Below are positions 19,626 to 31,860 of a stretch of 64,000 nucleotides of DNA, in pieces (the first letter of the stretch is position 1; every line of letters begins with the position of its first letter). This DNA comes from Isochrysis galbana (Eukaryota > Haptophyta > Isochrysidales > Isochrysidaceae): contig CM030935.1 in NCBI GenBank assembly GCA_018136815.1, forward strand, positions 2,736,292 to 2,800,291. The letters are read 5' to 3'. The translations under genes and the position numbers were made by a program. The notes beneath the pieces were generated by a model that saw nothing but the letters and a program-made list of their open reading frames with translations, was not told the origin of the DNA and made no database searches.

Positions 19626-20106
19626 ACGTTAGACGTTAGCGCGCGTGCTCTGGGGCGCGGCGGCTGCTGATTTCGACGCGGCCTGGGGGCGCGCGTCGCG
19701 CGCGATTGGCGTGGCTGGCTGGCCGGTTCCTGGCTATTTGATATGTGCCGCGGGCCGGGCACTGGGCTATAATTTGTCTGGGCTAGTGACCAAGAACGGT
19801 CTCGCAGCGCGCCCGGCGTCGTTTTGAATTTGGGCTCTCCGAGATAGTTGTATTTAGATTTAGGCTTAGGCCTGTTTCCTGTTTTTTGTTTTGCGTTTTG
19901 TTGCCCGTTTTTGGGTTGCGCTTACACGCTTCGTTGTGGGGGCTCCCGGGGGGTCTGAGGCCCAAAGGGCATCAAATATGTGCTAGATGAATGTTTTTCG
20001 GGGTTTCTACCGCTTTACTTTGGTGTATTTCCTCAATCCTAACCTTCTCATTTTTTACTTCCTTAGAAGTTAAAATAGTGTTTAGTGTTTGACCGCCCTA
20101 GCCCTA
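19626..20106. repeat. Intergenic sequence with dispersed repeat family R2
   Basis: 19626-19850 has no recognised feature. 19860-20104 is an R2 copy (direct orientation to 38805-39050), with landmarks TTCGTTGTGGGGGCTCCCGG, CAAATATGTGCTAGATG, GGGGTTTCTACCGCTTT and TTTGACCGCCCTAGCCC. The MITE at 20107 is inserted at the end of this copy. Confidence 0.7.
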
Positions 20107-20593
20107 CAGTAAGGGTGCACCATTAAGAAACTCCCCCATTAAGAAAACCTAGAAGCAAATTGGCCATCTAGCGATAAGAAATGGAGCTGAACTGAGAGGC
20201 CTCCACCTGAGGATAAGAAACTCAGCGCAAGCAGAAAACCATTTCTATCTTCTATGCGCTGCGGGCCTCGCCGGCGGCCGGCGGGCCAAGCAAGTTGTCG
20301 TTGTCGCCGTGTCGCCGTGTAGCGGGCCGTCAGCCAATTGTTGTGGTCAATAGTGGCCATTCGTTGGCCGTGGGCCGTGGGCCGCGGGGGCACTTCGCAC
20401 ACTTCGCACTTATACTTTTGCGCCTTCCTTCTGCTCTCGGCTGCTTGAATATGTATACACAAAACATAGAAAATAGTAATAGTAAAAGTAAAGACCCCGC
20501 GGCTTCTAAGAAACTATCAAGGTGTGGGAGTCGGCTTAGGTAGAAAATGTAGAAGGCAAAAATCCCTGTTTTCTTAATGGTGCACCCTTACTG
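20107..20593. mobile_element. Mariner-type MITE, 487 bp, perfect 24-bp terminal inverted repeats
   Basis: The left end begins CAGTAAGGGTGCACCATTAA and the right end is its exact reverse complement over 24 bp (20107-20130 and 20570-20593). Both ends are flanked by TA (20105-20106 and 20594-20595). A second CCATTAAGAAA motif lies just inside the left end. It has no transposase and is non-autonomous. TA duplication with CAGT termini indicates Tc1/mariner-type mobilisation. It interrupts an R2 repeat whose uninterrupted version is visible near 39030. Confidence 0.92.
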
Positions 20594-21074
20594 TAGCCCT
20601 AGCAACTAACTAGCAACGGAGCCCCTACCCCAACCCCGAGATGGGGGTGTGCGCGGTTGGTGCATGGCTCGTCCGGTGTACGTGGCTAGGTATGCTAGCC
20701 AACAAGATGCTCTACAAGACTACAATTCTAAACGCTTTGTTTGTTTTGTTGTGCCTAAGTGCACTATTTTGGTCCCCTCTCCCCTCCACCCATAAGTGCT
20801 CAGACTCGCAGACTAGAAGTAGTACTTAAAGTGGAGCGTGGGAGAGGGCCGGAAGCCAGAGGGCGGGGGGGGAAGAGCGCGCGCGAGAGGGGACGCGCGA
20901 GTGGGGAGGGGGACGCGGCGCGAGTGGGAGCGCGAGTGGGAGAGGAGGGAGAGGGAGAGGGAGAGAGGGGGAGGGAGAGGAAGGAGACTCAGGCGAGCGA
21001 GCTGGGAGGTCACCAAGCTGAGCCCAAGCGAGACCGCCCAGAATCCCTTCACCTTTCTCCCGTCGATCTAGAGG
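20594..21074. other. R2-associated repeat and purine-rich 5' flank of the chromatin gene
   Basis: 20610-20700 (CCGAGATGGGGGTGTGCGCG) occurs in reverse complement near 39270-39345. 20830-21000 is a long G/A-rich tract (GAGAGGGAGAGGGAG-like) that likely belongs to the promoter or 5' UTR of the gene starting at 21075. Confidence 0.5.
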
Positions 21075-24000
21075 ATGGACACCAGCAGCGCAATCGATGC
21101 CGGCTTCCACCTCTTCCGGCGGAAGAGGCTGGCAGCCCTCGCGCCGGGCGAGGCGGAGCCAGACTTCGAGGACGAGTGGGATGACCTGACACTCTCCGAG
21201 CGCAGGCCATACGTCGAGGAAGCGATGATAGCCGCCGGCTCTGTCGCAGTGTCATCACCTACGCAGCAACCGAAGCCTACATCTGCCCCAGGCTCAGCAG
21301 CGCCCGCGCAAGCCGGCAGCCCTACCATCTCCGCCTCAGCAGAGCCGCCGCAACCCGGTGGCACCGCGGCTCACCTCATTGCAAGGCCACCGCAACCTGG
21401 CAGCCCTCCTGCTGTGACGTCGTCCAAGCCAGTGAGTGACATGCCAGTCGTGCACATTGCAACAGCCCCTATGGTTGACCTACCAAGCGAGGCGGGCCGC
21501 TCGACGAAGCGTCCGGCTCCTGAGCCGCGCCATACGGAAGCTAACCGCGCGCATAAGTCACCTAGTGCGACGAAGAAGCCTAAGCGTCCGAAGACGGCCT
21601 ACGAGCTATGGAAGCGCGTGCAGCCAGCACCCAGTGATGGTGAGGACGACGAAAGCCCTAATTTGGAGGAGCTGAGCGACAAGGCGATTACAAGCGTGTT
21701 GAAGCTGCTGCAGTGCGACACCGACGGGTGCAGTGGCCGGAGTGCTCTCCTGGCAAGAGCACGCGAGACGATTGAACGCGTGGGCGCTCCTAAGTGGCGA
21801 AGGGCGGGACATGAGCTAGATTTGCGCGAGATGTGGAAGGCTATGAATGATACTCAAAAGAGGCCATTCGAACAAGAGGCCGCTGCCGCAAAGGAAGCTT
21901 ACGAGACCACCAAACAGTTCGCGAAGCCTAATGCGGTGAGCGACGGTGGCACTTCCAGCCACGAGGCTGGGGATGGCGGACCGCACAACTCCAGGTGGCA
22001 GCCAACGAAGAAGCGTCAGAGCTCCAACTCAGACAGCTCAGCGACACCTTTGCCGGCTAAGCAACGGCTCAAGCTTGCAGCCTCAGCTGCTTTTCGGGAC
22101 GCTTCGGATGGCGACGCTTCCGATCTGGGCGGAGCTGTGCATGGCCGTGGGCGCGCTCGGGGTGGACGTGGACGCGGACGCGGACGCGCAAGGTCGATGA
22201 AGGAAGTTTCAGAGGAGCCCTGCCCAGAATTTGGCGATGGTTGGATTCGTCAGTCCCGTGAGCGCATTGCAAGCGCGGAGGGGAAGCACGTTGACCACTA
22301 CTATTTCTCACCATCGGGCGAGATGTTCAACTCGAGAATCAAGGTGAAGTCCGCAAGGCATCCCCGGCCGCCCTCTATGCTGCACATGTCCAAAGGGCAA
22401 GCCTGGATCGTATCCTTGTGTTGCCTGAATTCAAGCGATAGTCTACCCTCGTCTCTGCACTTATCCAACACTTAAAGCTGATGGCAACTCACAGCCTTGT
22501 GCCCGTGCTTACATCATGCTTCTTCCTGACCGCCGCGCCTGCCTGGCTTACTGTGCATGCGTGCCCGAGCCACAGCTAGACGTCTGTGTCAACTTGCATG
22601 CGTGCCCGAGCCACAGCTAAACATCTGTGTCAACTGGCACGCCTATGCTTCTAGCGACTCGACAAATTCGACGCGCCTTCCCCCGCCCTCACCCCCGGTT
22701 ATAGGTATTGCGACATCTGGGTCTTGCCACAGATCCGAATCCACAATCATCGGGTCGGGGCGCTGGCCGGCCACACCTCACCGAGGAGGAGCGGCGTGCG
22801 CGCAAATCCGAGGCTCAGCTTGCACGACAGGCGGCACGTGACAAGAAGCGTGAGGAACGCGAGAAGAAAGCCGAGGCGCGCGCACGGGCAAAGGCGGCAA
22901 GGCGCGATCGGAGTGCGCAGAGAAAGGAGCGAGTGGCCGCAGCGGTGCGTGATTCGGCAGCCGCAGCGGACGCAGCGCTGTCAATGGGGGATGCTCCCGA
23001 GGAGGTCGCGCCCATCTGCGAACGGCCGGAGCCCCCAGGGCAATTGCAGCTTATTGATGGCTCCGTGGCCAGTGAAGTGATGGGCGCCTGGGCTTTCGCA
23101 AGTGCCTTTTCCAATCGACTGACGCTTTCGAGGTTCTCCGTCGATGATTTCGTGGCGGCATTGCGACGGCCTGGCCATGGCACAGTGCTGGCCGAGCTTC
23201 ATATAAGACTGCTTAAGGTAAGCTCGACCCATGGCACGAAGCGACAACACCGGCATTGCAGCGGGAGAGGGGATAGAGTGGGCCGTTCACCATGAGAACG
23301 TAGACAAATTCATTTCCCCTCATGGCATGCGTCTTCGAGAGATCGGAGCTGCGCAGTGCATGGCGTGAGAATGTGTCGGGACAGAAACGTCCCGATGGGT
23401 TCAGCCGCCCGCTTGTTTGACCGCCTCTCCAACTTGGAGCTCACGACGTGACGGTCTGCCATTGTCCTTGTGTTAGGCGCTGCTCCACGACACTGAGCAC
23501 CTCCGTCGGCACGGCGGCCAGTTGCCTCCCCCTCTCGACATTCACTTGGTACTCCAGCAACTTCCGCCTCCCTCCGTCGTCACGGGCGCAAACTGGCCAG
23601 AGGTGAGTGCGGGAGAAAAGTCTTTCGAGGCGCATCGCTTGCCTCTTAGTGGCGAGTGGGGTACTTATTCAGAACTGCTCCCATTCACGACGATTCAGGT
23701 ATTGCGGTCGGTTTCATGGCTTCTTCCAGAGCTCCATGAGACAGAATCATCGCGCGAGGCTTTGGGTGCATTGATGGAAACAGACTACCCGGAGCTCAGT
23801 GTCGTGCACAAGCTGGCGCTCCTTCGCACACTCATAGAGCGGTGTCTATCGGTCGAAGTGATCCGGCAAGAGCTTTCCGACAACGAGTCCAGGAGAAAAG
23901 ATCTCTCCAGGGAGCTGAAAGAGACACAGGTGTGCGCAACTTCGCACGATGTGTTTGACCCGCCGATGAGAGATCTCCGCCAGTCATGTTGCATCTTTGG

Positions 24001-27000
24001 AAGAGACAGTTAGATGCCCCGGTGACGCCTCTCGCTCTCTCCTAACGACTTGCATGTGAGCGAGTCATCATCAACCCTTTCTGCACTCACTCAGGCTTCA
24101 CTGCGGCGTGATCATCTGGCCGCGGTGTCTCGCCTAGCTCAAACTCTCAAGCGCTCGTCATCGAAGCAAGTGCAGCCGCCTCCGAAACCGACGGGTCTCC
24201 AACGCGAACTCATGTCGCTCGGCCTCGCGGCCGCACCGCCCGCTACGCTTGAGCCACCAAAGGAGGTTGTGTGGGTGGCGGCGCCGCCGGACGATGAAGT
24301 GTCCGATGATACCGAGGGAGGTGAAGAAGATGACGATGATAGCGAGGGGGAGGCCACGACCACGACGGCGGCGCGAGGTAGTGTCGCGACCGCCGAGAAG
24401 GCGGCCGCGCGGGAGGCGGCGATGGCACGCCGAGCGGCGCGCGAGGTGCGGCGCGAGCGGCTGAAGGCCAAGGAGCGCTGCGAAGAAGAACTTCTCGAAG
24501 CGATCCGATCGCGCGATGCGGGCGCACTGGCTGCGGCCATCGAGGCGGCTGAGCAGGCGGGCCACATGGGAGAACACGCTGATGGAAGGCCGTGGATGAG
24601 TAAGTTGCTCTCTGGCAGTTAGAGGGAGGTGTCCCGAGACTGATTTGCTTTCGAGACGAGGCTGGCAAATAACCGCGGTGGTAGCATGATTTTCGCCCCT
24701 GCGCTAGGACACCCACGCCTCATTCATGTCACCCATTCTCTTGCATGTTGTTGCCCGACAGCTGAAGCACTCAAGGCTGCGCGTAAGGTTGAGAATTCGG
24801 TACTCGTGGGTCAAAAGTCTGGGGCCCTTACGGCGAAGCTGACGAAGCAATTGGCGCAGGCCCTCAACAAGTACCACGAGAAGATGGCGATGGCGCCCGT
24901 GAGTGATTCGTCCCAAGCTTTTGAGGCCTGGGTTAGAAAACTTTAATGGGAGCGGTTGCAACTGTAGGCGGCCATGCCACGGTCCACCGCTGGTCCTCTC
25001 AGCACCTTCCGGCCCTCCGACGCCCAATTTGCACATTTCCATGTTGCACGTATGCATAGGTTCGTGAGGAGCCCATCGGCGTTGACGCGCGCGGCCGTGC
25101 CTACTATTTCTTCTTTGCTGACCCTCATCGACTATGGGTGCATGCGCCCCCCGGTTGCCTCGACCCGCCACCCTGGCAGTGGGCCTTTTACGACACAGCA
25201 GCCCAGGTATGTATTGCGTATATTAGAGCAGCCGTGTGCTTGGAGATTGGGATACCGGCGATGCAATATAGTTAGGGATCGGAGGTTCATCCAATGTCTC
25301 GACTGATGTGGACGGGGAATGTTCATCGAGCGCCTTGCGCTCACTTGCTGTACTAGCCAACGCGTGCAGACAGCTCCAACCCATTCGTGCACACTCACAC
25401 GTTCACCTTAGGTCCGCGAGGTGCTTGGTTCTCTCGATGGTACCGCAGCTGTTTCCATCGGCTCATCACACCTGCCGGCTCCCCATCTCAGCGCTCGGGG
25501 GTCCCTTGCCTCTGAGGCTGACTTCAAACGGCGGCTCAGAGAGTTGCTGCCGATCATCTCTGCCGACATGGCAGTCGACGAGATCACCAATCAGGACGAG
25601 GGGTGGATGGATCATGGTCATACGTTCGTCGGGTGCAAGGTCTGCCGCCATACCATCGCGCTCCCAACCGTCTCATTTGCACTTCCCTGGCCCGCTGCGC
25701 GGCCGATTCGCCTTGCTCCGATGTGGATGTTGGGGACCTCGGCTTTCACATCGATGACCTCATAGCCTTGATGTATGTCTATGTAGGTGCTCCGAATCTT
25801 TCCAGAGGTTGGGCCTTCCATTGGGAAAATCACTCGCTGGCTCCCTGCTGATGAAAGCTCCGGCGACGGAGCACTATTCCACGTGGTCCATGACGCCGAC
25901 GGCGATCAAGAAGATCTGGAGGAAGTGGAAGCAGAACAAGCAGTGAGTTGACACGCCCACGTGTCGCGCACCATCCAGAGGCGTCTTTTGTGGCTTGTGA
26001 CTTGCATTGTGTAGATGGGGAATTGCTCAGCCACACCATGATTTTCCCCTGGTCCCTCTGGTCTTGCAGGTCTCCAACTATCGCGAGCACGAGGCCAACC
26101 GGCTGGCAGAGGTGCTTGTGCTTGAGCAGCCAAAGTACTCGAACATGCGCGAGAAGAAGGCGATGCGTCTCACACCGGCCCATCTTGGCATTGAGGGCTG
26201 TAAGAACGAGCTCCTCGAGGTGCGAAGGTTGCTTCAAGGAATATACGCGGCTTGTTTCAAGGCGTAAAAATAGCAACCTCTATGACCCACCCTGCCGGCT
26301 CCCTTATCTCAGGTGGAGGAATTCCTTGCGCCTCTACTCCGCAAAGTGGGCGCGGGATGGGAACCAGAAGGCCGCGGTGCAGAGGGCCCTAGGGACGCGT
26401 GGCTGATCAGCTGCCGGTCAGCAGACACTATCAAAGAGCTGGCGGAGGTGCGCGACGCCTACGCCACATTTGACTCCTATGGATGATTTCAACATCTCCC
26501 TTCTTGTCTTGTTCTAATCTACTTTTCTTCATGGACGCCGAGTCTCACCCACTCACCTATGGGTGCCTCTTGGCCGTCCCGATTCTGGCTAAGGAAGAGA
26601 GGCTCCCATGTCTGCACTGCGGAAGTCTCAGGCGCTCCCCCCTATTTTCTCAGCTCCTCCTCAATTTGGAAGAGGCGGTACATTCGTTGCAGAGCACCGA
26701 CGAGAAGACTGAACGGAAACCTTGGCGCAAAGATGGCCATGAATTCATCGGCAAACCAACGAGACGATTCTTTGAGGCGAGCGATTGCGCCAATACACCC
26801 CGAGTGCTTGTCTTGGCAGGATGCAACATTAGGAGCGCAGCTCACCGGTTCAGTCATCGGCATTGGTAACCCTTAATCCCTCTCTTTCACGTGCAGGGGT
26901 ATGGCGCCTCGGACGGCCGCATCACCGGCTGGCTTCCTGCGGATGCCGATGATCCACCACTCTGGCACATGATTCACGGCAATCACGAGGATGAGGAGGA

Positions 27001-27493
27001 TCTTGATGAACGAGAGGCGCTATTCGCAATTCAAAACTACGAGAAGGACCGTTGTGCGCCTACGCAAGAAGAGCTTGATTATCTTGCGGAATGGCAAGCA
27101 AGAGCTGACGCCGACGCCTCTGTAGACGCCGCCGCAGAGTCAGCGGTGCATGCCGAGGGACCGCCGGATTACACTGAAACCGAGAGAGGCTTGTCGCGTG
27201 CCTCGTCGCCTATGCCTCTGATGCATCCCCCAGCGGCGCGACCCTCGCGCCACCGCTTGTGGCAGTCGCGAGAGGCGCGCGAGCGCTTTCGTTCGGCTTT
27301 AAGGCACGCGCATTGCGCCGCACTTGTATCCCTCGCCGCTCGATCATTCCGTCAGCATTGTGCTGCATTTGGCATTCTTGGTTGGCGGCCACCGCGAGGT
27401 AAGGGAGAGGAGGACACCCAATTGGCGCTCTCTGCATGGGTGCACGCCGATGCATTCAAAGGGGAGAAAGGCAAGACATCCAAGAAGAAGTAA
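21075..27493 (+). CDS. HMG/MBD/DDT/WHIM/Tudor-like chromatin protein, 13 exons, 1425 aa
   Basis: Exons: 21075-22343, 22705-23217, 23477-23602, 23699-23929, 24095-24599, 24762-24898, 25060-25206, 25412-25639, 25787-25942, 26070-26219, 26313-26447, 26693-26776, 26897-27493; all phases agree and the intron after 26776 is GC-AG. Domains: HMG-like box (residues 8-55); a second HMG-like box split by an acidic insert (170-282, KRPKTAYELWKR and QKRPFEQEAAAAKEAYE); an RG-rich stretch (356-373); an MBD across the first splice (383-432, FGDGWIRQ, HYYFSPSGEMFNSRIK); a basic coil (450-500); a DDT domain (545-650); WHIM-type motifs (655-700 and 928-976, EEPIGVDARGRAYYF). Two matching Tudor-like segments follow: GHTFVGCK with SIGKITRWLPAD (about 1045-1100), and GHEFIGKP with SDGRITGWLPAD (about 1213-1265). 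DDT/WHIM proteins partner ISWI remodellers and the layout recalls BAZ2. A nuclear chromatin role is inferred. Confidence 0.88.
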
Positions 27494-28209
27494 GAGTCGA
27501 TTGGCGCACCCACAAATCATGGAATTTTAAGAGACCACGTGACATGCTGAGTGTAGCTCAAGCTAGCGCGATTGATGCCATCACACCTTAGAGATGATTG
27601 TGAGAAGACTCGGAATGAGTTTAAGTGTGAACCAATTCAAGCATGGTGAGGAGATAGGTACAAATATTTCGCCGGTGATGCCTTGGAGTCCGACGTTTGA
27701 ACTGCAATTCAGCCCCGCCAGTTGTGCAGTTGTATCCACGAGGAACGCAACAAGATGTGGGAGGACATGCAGACTGAGAGCTCGGAGGATTTGCCAACAG
27801 CGCAGTTCTTTTGCCCTTTTGACCAAGACAGCGGGGTGCGTACCAAATACGTGGTACGGATCATGCTGATTGGTACCATGTTGTGGCTCGGTGACTCACG
27901 CATTTTAACGACTATTTTCCATCTCCCCTAGGTGTCCAAGGATTCCCCAGGCCCCCCCTCTCCTGCCCTCCCCCATCCTGTGGTATCCCTCTCCCCGCCA
28001 CGAAAACCCATGGCGTCGGTGAATGGCTCCCTGCAATGCCAATGCCCTGCTCGTGGAGGTCTTTTTTTGGTGAAATGCGAGGGTGACAAATTGGGCAGAC
28101 TCATTGGGTCTGGGGGCAATGAGGAGGGGGCCAAGCTGGCGGCAGGTGCGGCGGAGGGAACGACTTCGGAGACGTTGACGGGCTGAAGCCCGTCCGCCGT
28201 TCAGCTTCA
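27494..28209. other. Intergenic region, no assigned gene
   Basis: About 716 bp. A short plus frame at 27722-27931 (CSCIHEERNKMWEDMQTE) reads like protein but matches nothing I recognise. C-rich sequence follows to the 100-N gap. The minus-strand open frame that runs across the gap from the Ty3 integrase is unreliable on this side. Confidence 0.4.
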
Positions 28210-28309
28210 NNNNNNNNNNNNNNNNNNNNNNNNNNNNNNNNNNNNNNNNNNNNNNNNNNNNNNNNNNNNNNNNNNNNNNNNNNNNNNNNNNNNNNNNNNN
28301 NNNNNNNNN
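28210..28309. other. Assembly gap (100 N)
   Basis: Exactly 100 N, cutting the 3' end of the Ty3 pol region. Any chromodomain or 3' LTR is hidden. Confidence 0.99.
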
Positions 28310-30870
28310 TATCACCTGGAGTAAATTGGATGGGGGGAGAGTGAGTGCGTAGCGTGTCAGCAAGTGCGTCGGCTTGAGATTCTAAAGTTGCATCATAAGC
28401 CGCGGCCCACGCCGCCTTTAAACGACAATGCACTTTCCAAGCGTACGAGCGAATTTCCTGAGGTAACTCGGGAGGTGGGCCAGTGTCAGGTGGATCAGAA
28501 AGCTGGGCAGGCAGGCGAAGCTCACGGCCATAGAGCAAGGCAGCAGGCGACATGCGGGTAATGCGATTGGCTGAAGCGCGCATGCTCATTAGAAAGAACG
28601 GGAGATGATCGACCCAATGACCGCCGCCTTCATCGGTAGCACGAGCCATGTTGATCAACGTCTGTTGTGCTCGTTCCACCAGGCCCACGCTCTCGTGATG
28701 ATGAGGAGTGCTCGGCCGTAGGTCGGTGCCGGTGCTCTCGAGGATGACCGAGGTGAGTTGACTAGCGAGATTGCTGCCGGAGTCCGAGCGAAGTTGCCTT
28801 GGTACTCCGTGCCGAGAGACGACGTACGACATGAAGGCGTGAAGAGCGTCGGCACTCGAGGGGTCGCCGTTGTGAGGGGCCGCCTCGATCCAACGAGTGA
28901 GCGAGTCTACGAAAACGAGGAGCTTGTCGAAGCCTTGAGAGCCCTTGATGAAGTCGTGCGTAGGAGCCATCGAGACGACGTCGCAAAAGACGATGTCGAA
29001 CGGATAGGCGCCGACCTGCGGTCCCTTTGGGTCTGCGAGGTAGCGGAAGGGAGGCTTAGCTAAGGTGCACTCGTGACATTGGCGAACGTGCGCACAGACG
29101 TCTGCGTTCATGCCAGGCCAAAAATATCGGTCTCGTAGAAGGCGCGCCATTCGGTTGTCGCCGAGGTGGCACAGGTGGTCGTGAAAGGCTTCGAGGTAGG
29201 CGCGGCGCATCGTCTTCGGCACGTAGAGGCAGAGCTTCTCGCCGTCTCTCGTCGGTACTCGTCGGTAGAGTAGTCCAGATCGCAACAGGCATCGCGAAGA
29301 TTCGCGACTGAGCCAGCGCAAACGACGGTGATCGAGGTCGGGGTTGTGAGGAGACGAGGAGAGGAAGCGAATGAGGTCGTGGCAGTCGGGGTCCTCGGCC
29401 TGTGCCTCTTTGAGCGCCTCGGCGTTGGGTGTACCGACGTCGAGGTAGGAGAGGTTGATAGAATCCCTGGTCGTAGAGGACAACCTGGACGACCGTTCGT
29501 CGGCTTGCAGACTGGATGCCGTTGTGGTACGAGAACGAGAGGCGGCGACGGCTGGCGGCTGACCATCCGATGCCGTGGTAGAGCGAGAGTTAGGGACGAC
29601 GGCGGCTAGCAGCTGCCCACCCCCCTGCTTAGGAGCGGACGTCTCCGACGTCTCGTCGTCTGCCGCCACCAAGCGCGACACACCATCCGCGTCTTTGTGA
29701 TTAGCACCAGGTTTGTGTTCGACGGTAAAGCGATACTCCGACAACTTGAGCGCCCATCGCATCAGGCGCGACGCCGGCCCACCCTGGACGGTGTCCTTCA
29801 TGGTGTGCAACCAACGGAGAGCTTGGTGATCGATGACGAGGCGGAAGTGCCGGCCCCAAAGGTACGGTCGCCAAGTGCGAATGCTTTCCAGGGCAGCAAG
29901 AAGCTCCACTTCGGTGGTGGTCCAATGACGCTCCGCGGCGGTGAGGCGGCGACCGTAGTACGCGACGACATGCTCATGCCCGTGGTCGTCAATTTGCGAC
30001 AGGACTCCGCCGATACCCAGAGTACTGGCCGCGTCCGTTTTGACGATGAACTCTTTGTCGTGACGGGGCGCAGCCAACACTGGAGCAGACGTGATGAGCT
30101 CGATAAGGCGGCGGATCGCTGTCTGGCACTCAGGCGATTGAGAGACGGTAGCCACGTCGACGCCCGTACGAGTAAGGTCGGTGAGAGGTGCCGCGACGTG
30201 CGCGAAGCCCTTGATGAACCGACGGTAGTACGAACAAAGACCGAGAAACGAGCGGACCTTTTCGAGCGAATTGATGTGACGTGGATCAATCGAGCGTACC
30301 GCCTCGACTTTCTTGGGGTCCATCTCGAGACCACGACGAGAAACGACGTGCCCAAGGTACTCGCCCTTGATAGCGAACAAGATGCACTTGGAGGCCTTGC
30401 ATGAGAGACCAGCCCATCGGAGACGCTCGAGAACGAGATCGAGACGGTAAAGCATTTGCTCGAAGGAGGCGTCGATGCGTTCTTCGAGCGTGCTGCCTGT
30501 ACCTGTCGACCAAATCCCGATGTCGTCCAGGTACGGCATGCAAATTTCCCATGCGAGGCCTTGGAGCACCGCGTCCATGAGACGACACATGTAGGAAGGG
30601 CCGGACTGGACGCCGAACGGGAGGTAATTGAACTCGTACTTCTGCCGGTGGGTGCAGAACGCCGTGATGGGTTTGTCCTCCTCCTTGATGGGCAGACACC
30701 AGAAGCCGGAGGCCAGGTCGAGTAGACAAAGAAAAAGAGAATCTCGAGAACCTTGGCCTCGAGATAGACGATCGATAGCCTCTACGGTGAGCGGCAGAGG
30801 GCTGTCCGAGATACGAAGCTTCGAGTTCGTGTCGCGATAGTCGACCTTCTCTACTTTTTTCCGCCGCAGG
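28310..30870 (-). mobile_element. Ty3/gypsy pol: reverse transcriptase, RNase H, integrase (5' truncated)
   Basis: One long minus-strand frame. RT begins abruptly near 30870 (KVDYRDTNSKL), with LLDLASGFWCLPIKEEDKPI, the catalytic YLDDIGIWS box near 30520 and the thumb segment FLGLCSYYRRFIKGF. RNase H has IVKTDAASTLGIGGVLSQ and LAALESIRTWRPYLWG. Integrase has the HHCC finger (HDHLCHLGDNRMARLL and CHECTLAKP), then the DDE residues in FCDVVSM, RSDSGSNLAS and SVGLVERAQQTL. The domain order RT-RNase H-integrase is Ty3 type. Gag, protease and the RT fingers are missing: at 30870 the sequence switches to a LINE fragment. Parts recur at 36.7 and 47.0-47.6 kb. Confidence 0.93.
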
Positions 30871-31860
30871 TGAGAACATGGCGACTTTGTTCAGCGCACA
30901 TAATATGTTGGTTATCCCCTGGCATTCGCCTAGGTGCGTCGAAGATTCGTCCGCTTCTCCACATATGCGGCACGTATTGGTTCTATCCGGAAATCTGTTG
31001 TACGTGCCCACTCGCCTATGCGTGATGTGTTTGAAATGCAGGTGCATATCGCGCGCCGTCACCATTGAGGATGTGTACAGCTTCGCTAGGTGCGCTCATG
31101 TGTCCTCGGGAATCTGAAGTCTTTCTTCCCATTTGGTGGGTCCTGCGTGTCGTTTTCGTTTTCGAGTAGTTCGTTGGAGGGCTTCGGTCAAGTGTTCCAC
31201 TCCGGTCTCGTCTAGCGGTGTTCTGCCGTCCAGTGTGTGTTCGTCCGCCAGCGGGTATTCGAGTCTCTTGTTAGATTTGTAGCCCTCTCCCCATTTTGCC
31301 GGCGGGGAGGTGTCTAGGTTCTCGGGTGCGTTGGGCAGTCTCGCCCCAATTATTGGAGTGCCCAAGTACGAGAGCTCCGCTTCATACCACGCGCCTTTGA
31401 TTTTCGCGTAGTAGTCTCCATCCTGCGTTATGTGTATTTCGGGGGGTGGTTCTTCCGGGCGGTGTTGTTCGTCGGCCTCACGCCTAGCAGGCGTGTTACT
31501 TCTCTCGGTCGTGTTTGCTAGCTTCGTCATCATCGTCAGGGATATCGTGTCCCATGTCCCTAGGAATTTGTCTCTTGGGATGTGTATTCTCCTTGGAAGT
31601 GTATGTATGTGTCGTTGTTTTTAAGGTATTGTGCGCATTCCTCTTTGTTGTATGGCGTCGTCGCGCCGTAATCTCTAAATACGTTGTGTATGGTGTTGCA
31701 TTGTAGTCTACTCCATAGCTTCGCCCATGTGGGATTTATATTGGGGCCCGGATGCGTCGGGCTGCCCCACATGGGTTGTGAGAGGAGTCCTTCCCTACTC
31801 GTTTTTAGCGGTGTGAGAAAGACCTGGAAATAAGAGCCTGGAAATCGCATCATCTAGGAT
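30871..31860 (-). mobile_element. 3' part of a LINE-like (non-LTR) retrotransposon
   Basis: Minus-strand coding segments in order: about 31850-31560 (NINPTWAKLWSRLQCN), 31533-31096 (EIHITQDGDYYAKIKGAWY) and 31065-30880 (LHFKHITHRRVGTYNRF, then CRICGEADESSTHLGEC, a CCHC-like finger typical of the C terminus of LINE ORF2). In-frame stops separate them. The 5' boundary near 31820-31875 carries a repeat also found at 38389-38442. Confidence 0.65.

Noticed and set aside
20107..20593. Reading the inverted repeat as a hairpin RNA or terminator
   Set aside because: Ends are 440 bp apart, perfect over 24 bp and flanked by TA on both sides, which is far better explained as a MITE.
21075..22475. Treating the first exon alone as an intact 466-residue gene
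   Set aside because: The MBD fold is completed only by splicing 22343 to 22705 (RIK then VLRHLGL); the 43 codons after the donor are intron.
24139..24577. Overlapping minus-strand frames of about 140 codons
   Set aside because: Antisense to exon 5 of the chromatin gene; they are Ser/Arg low-complexity shadows.
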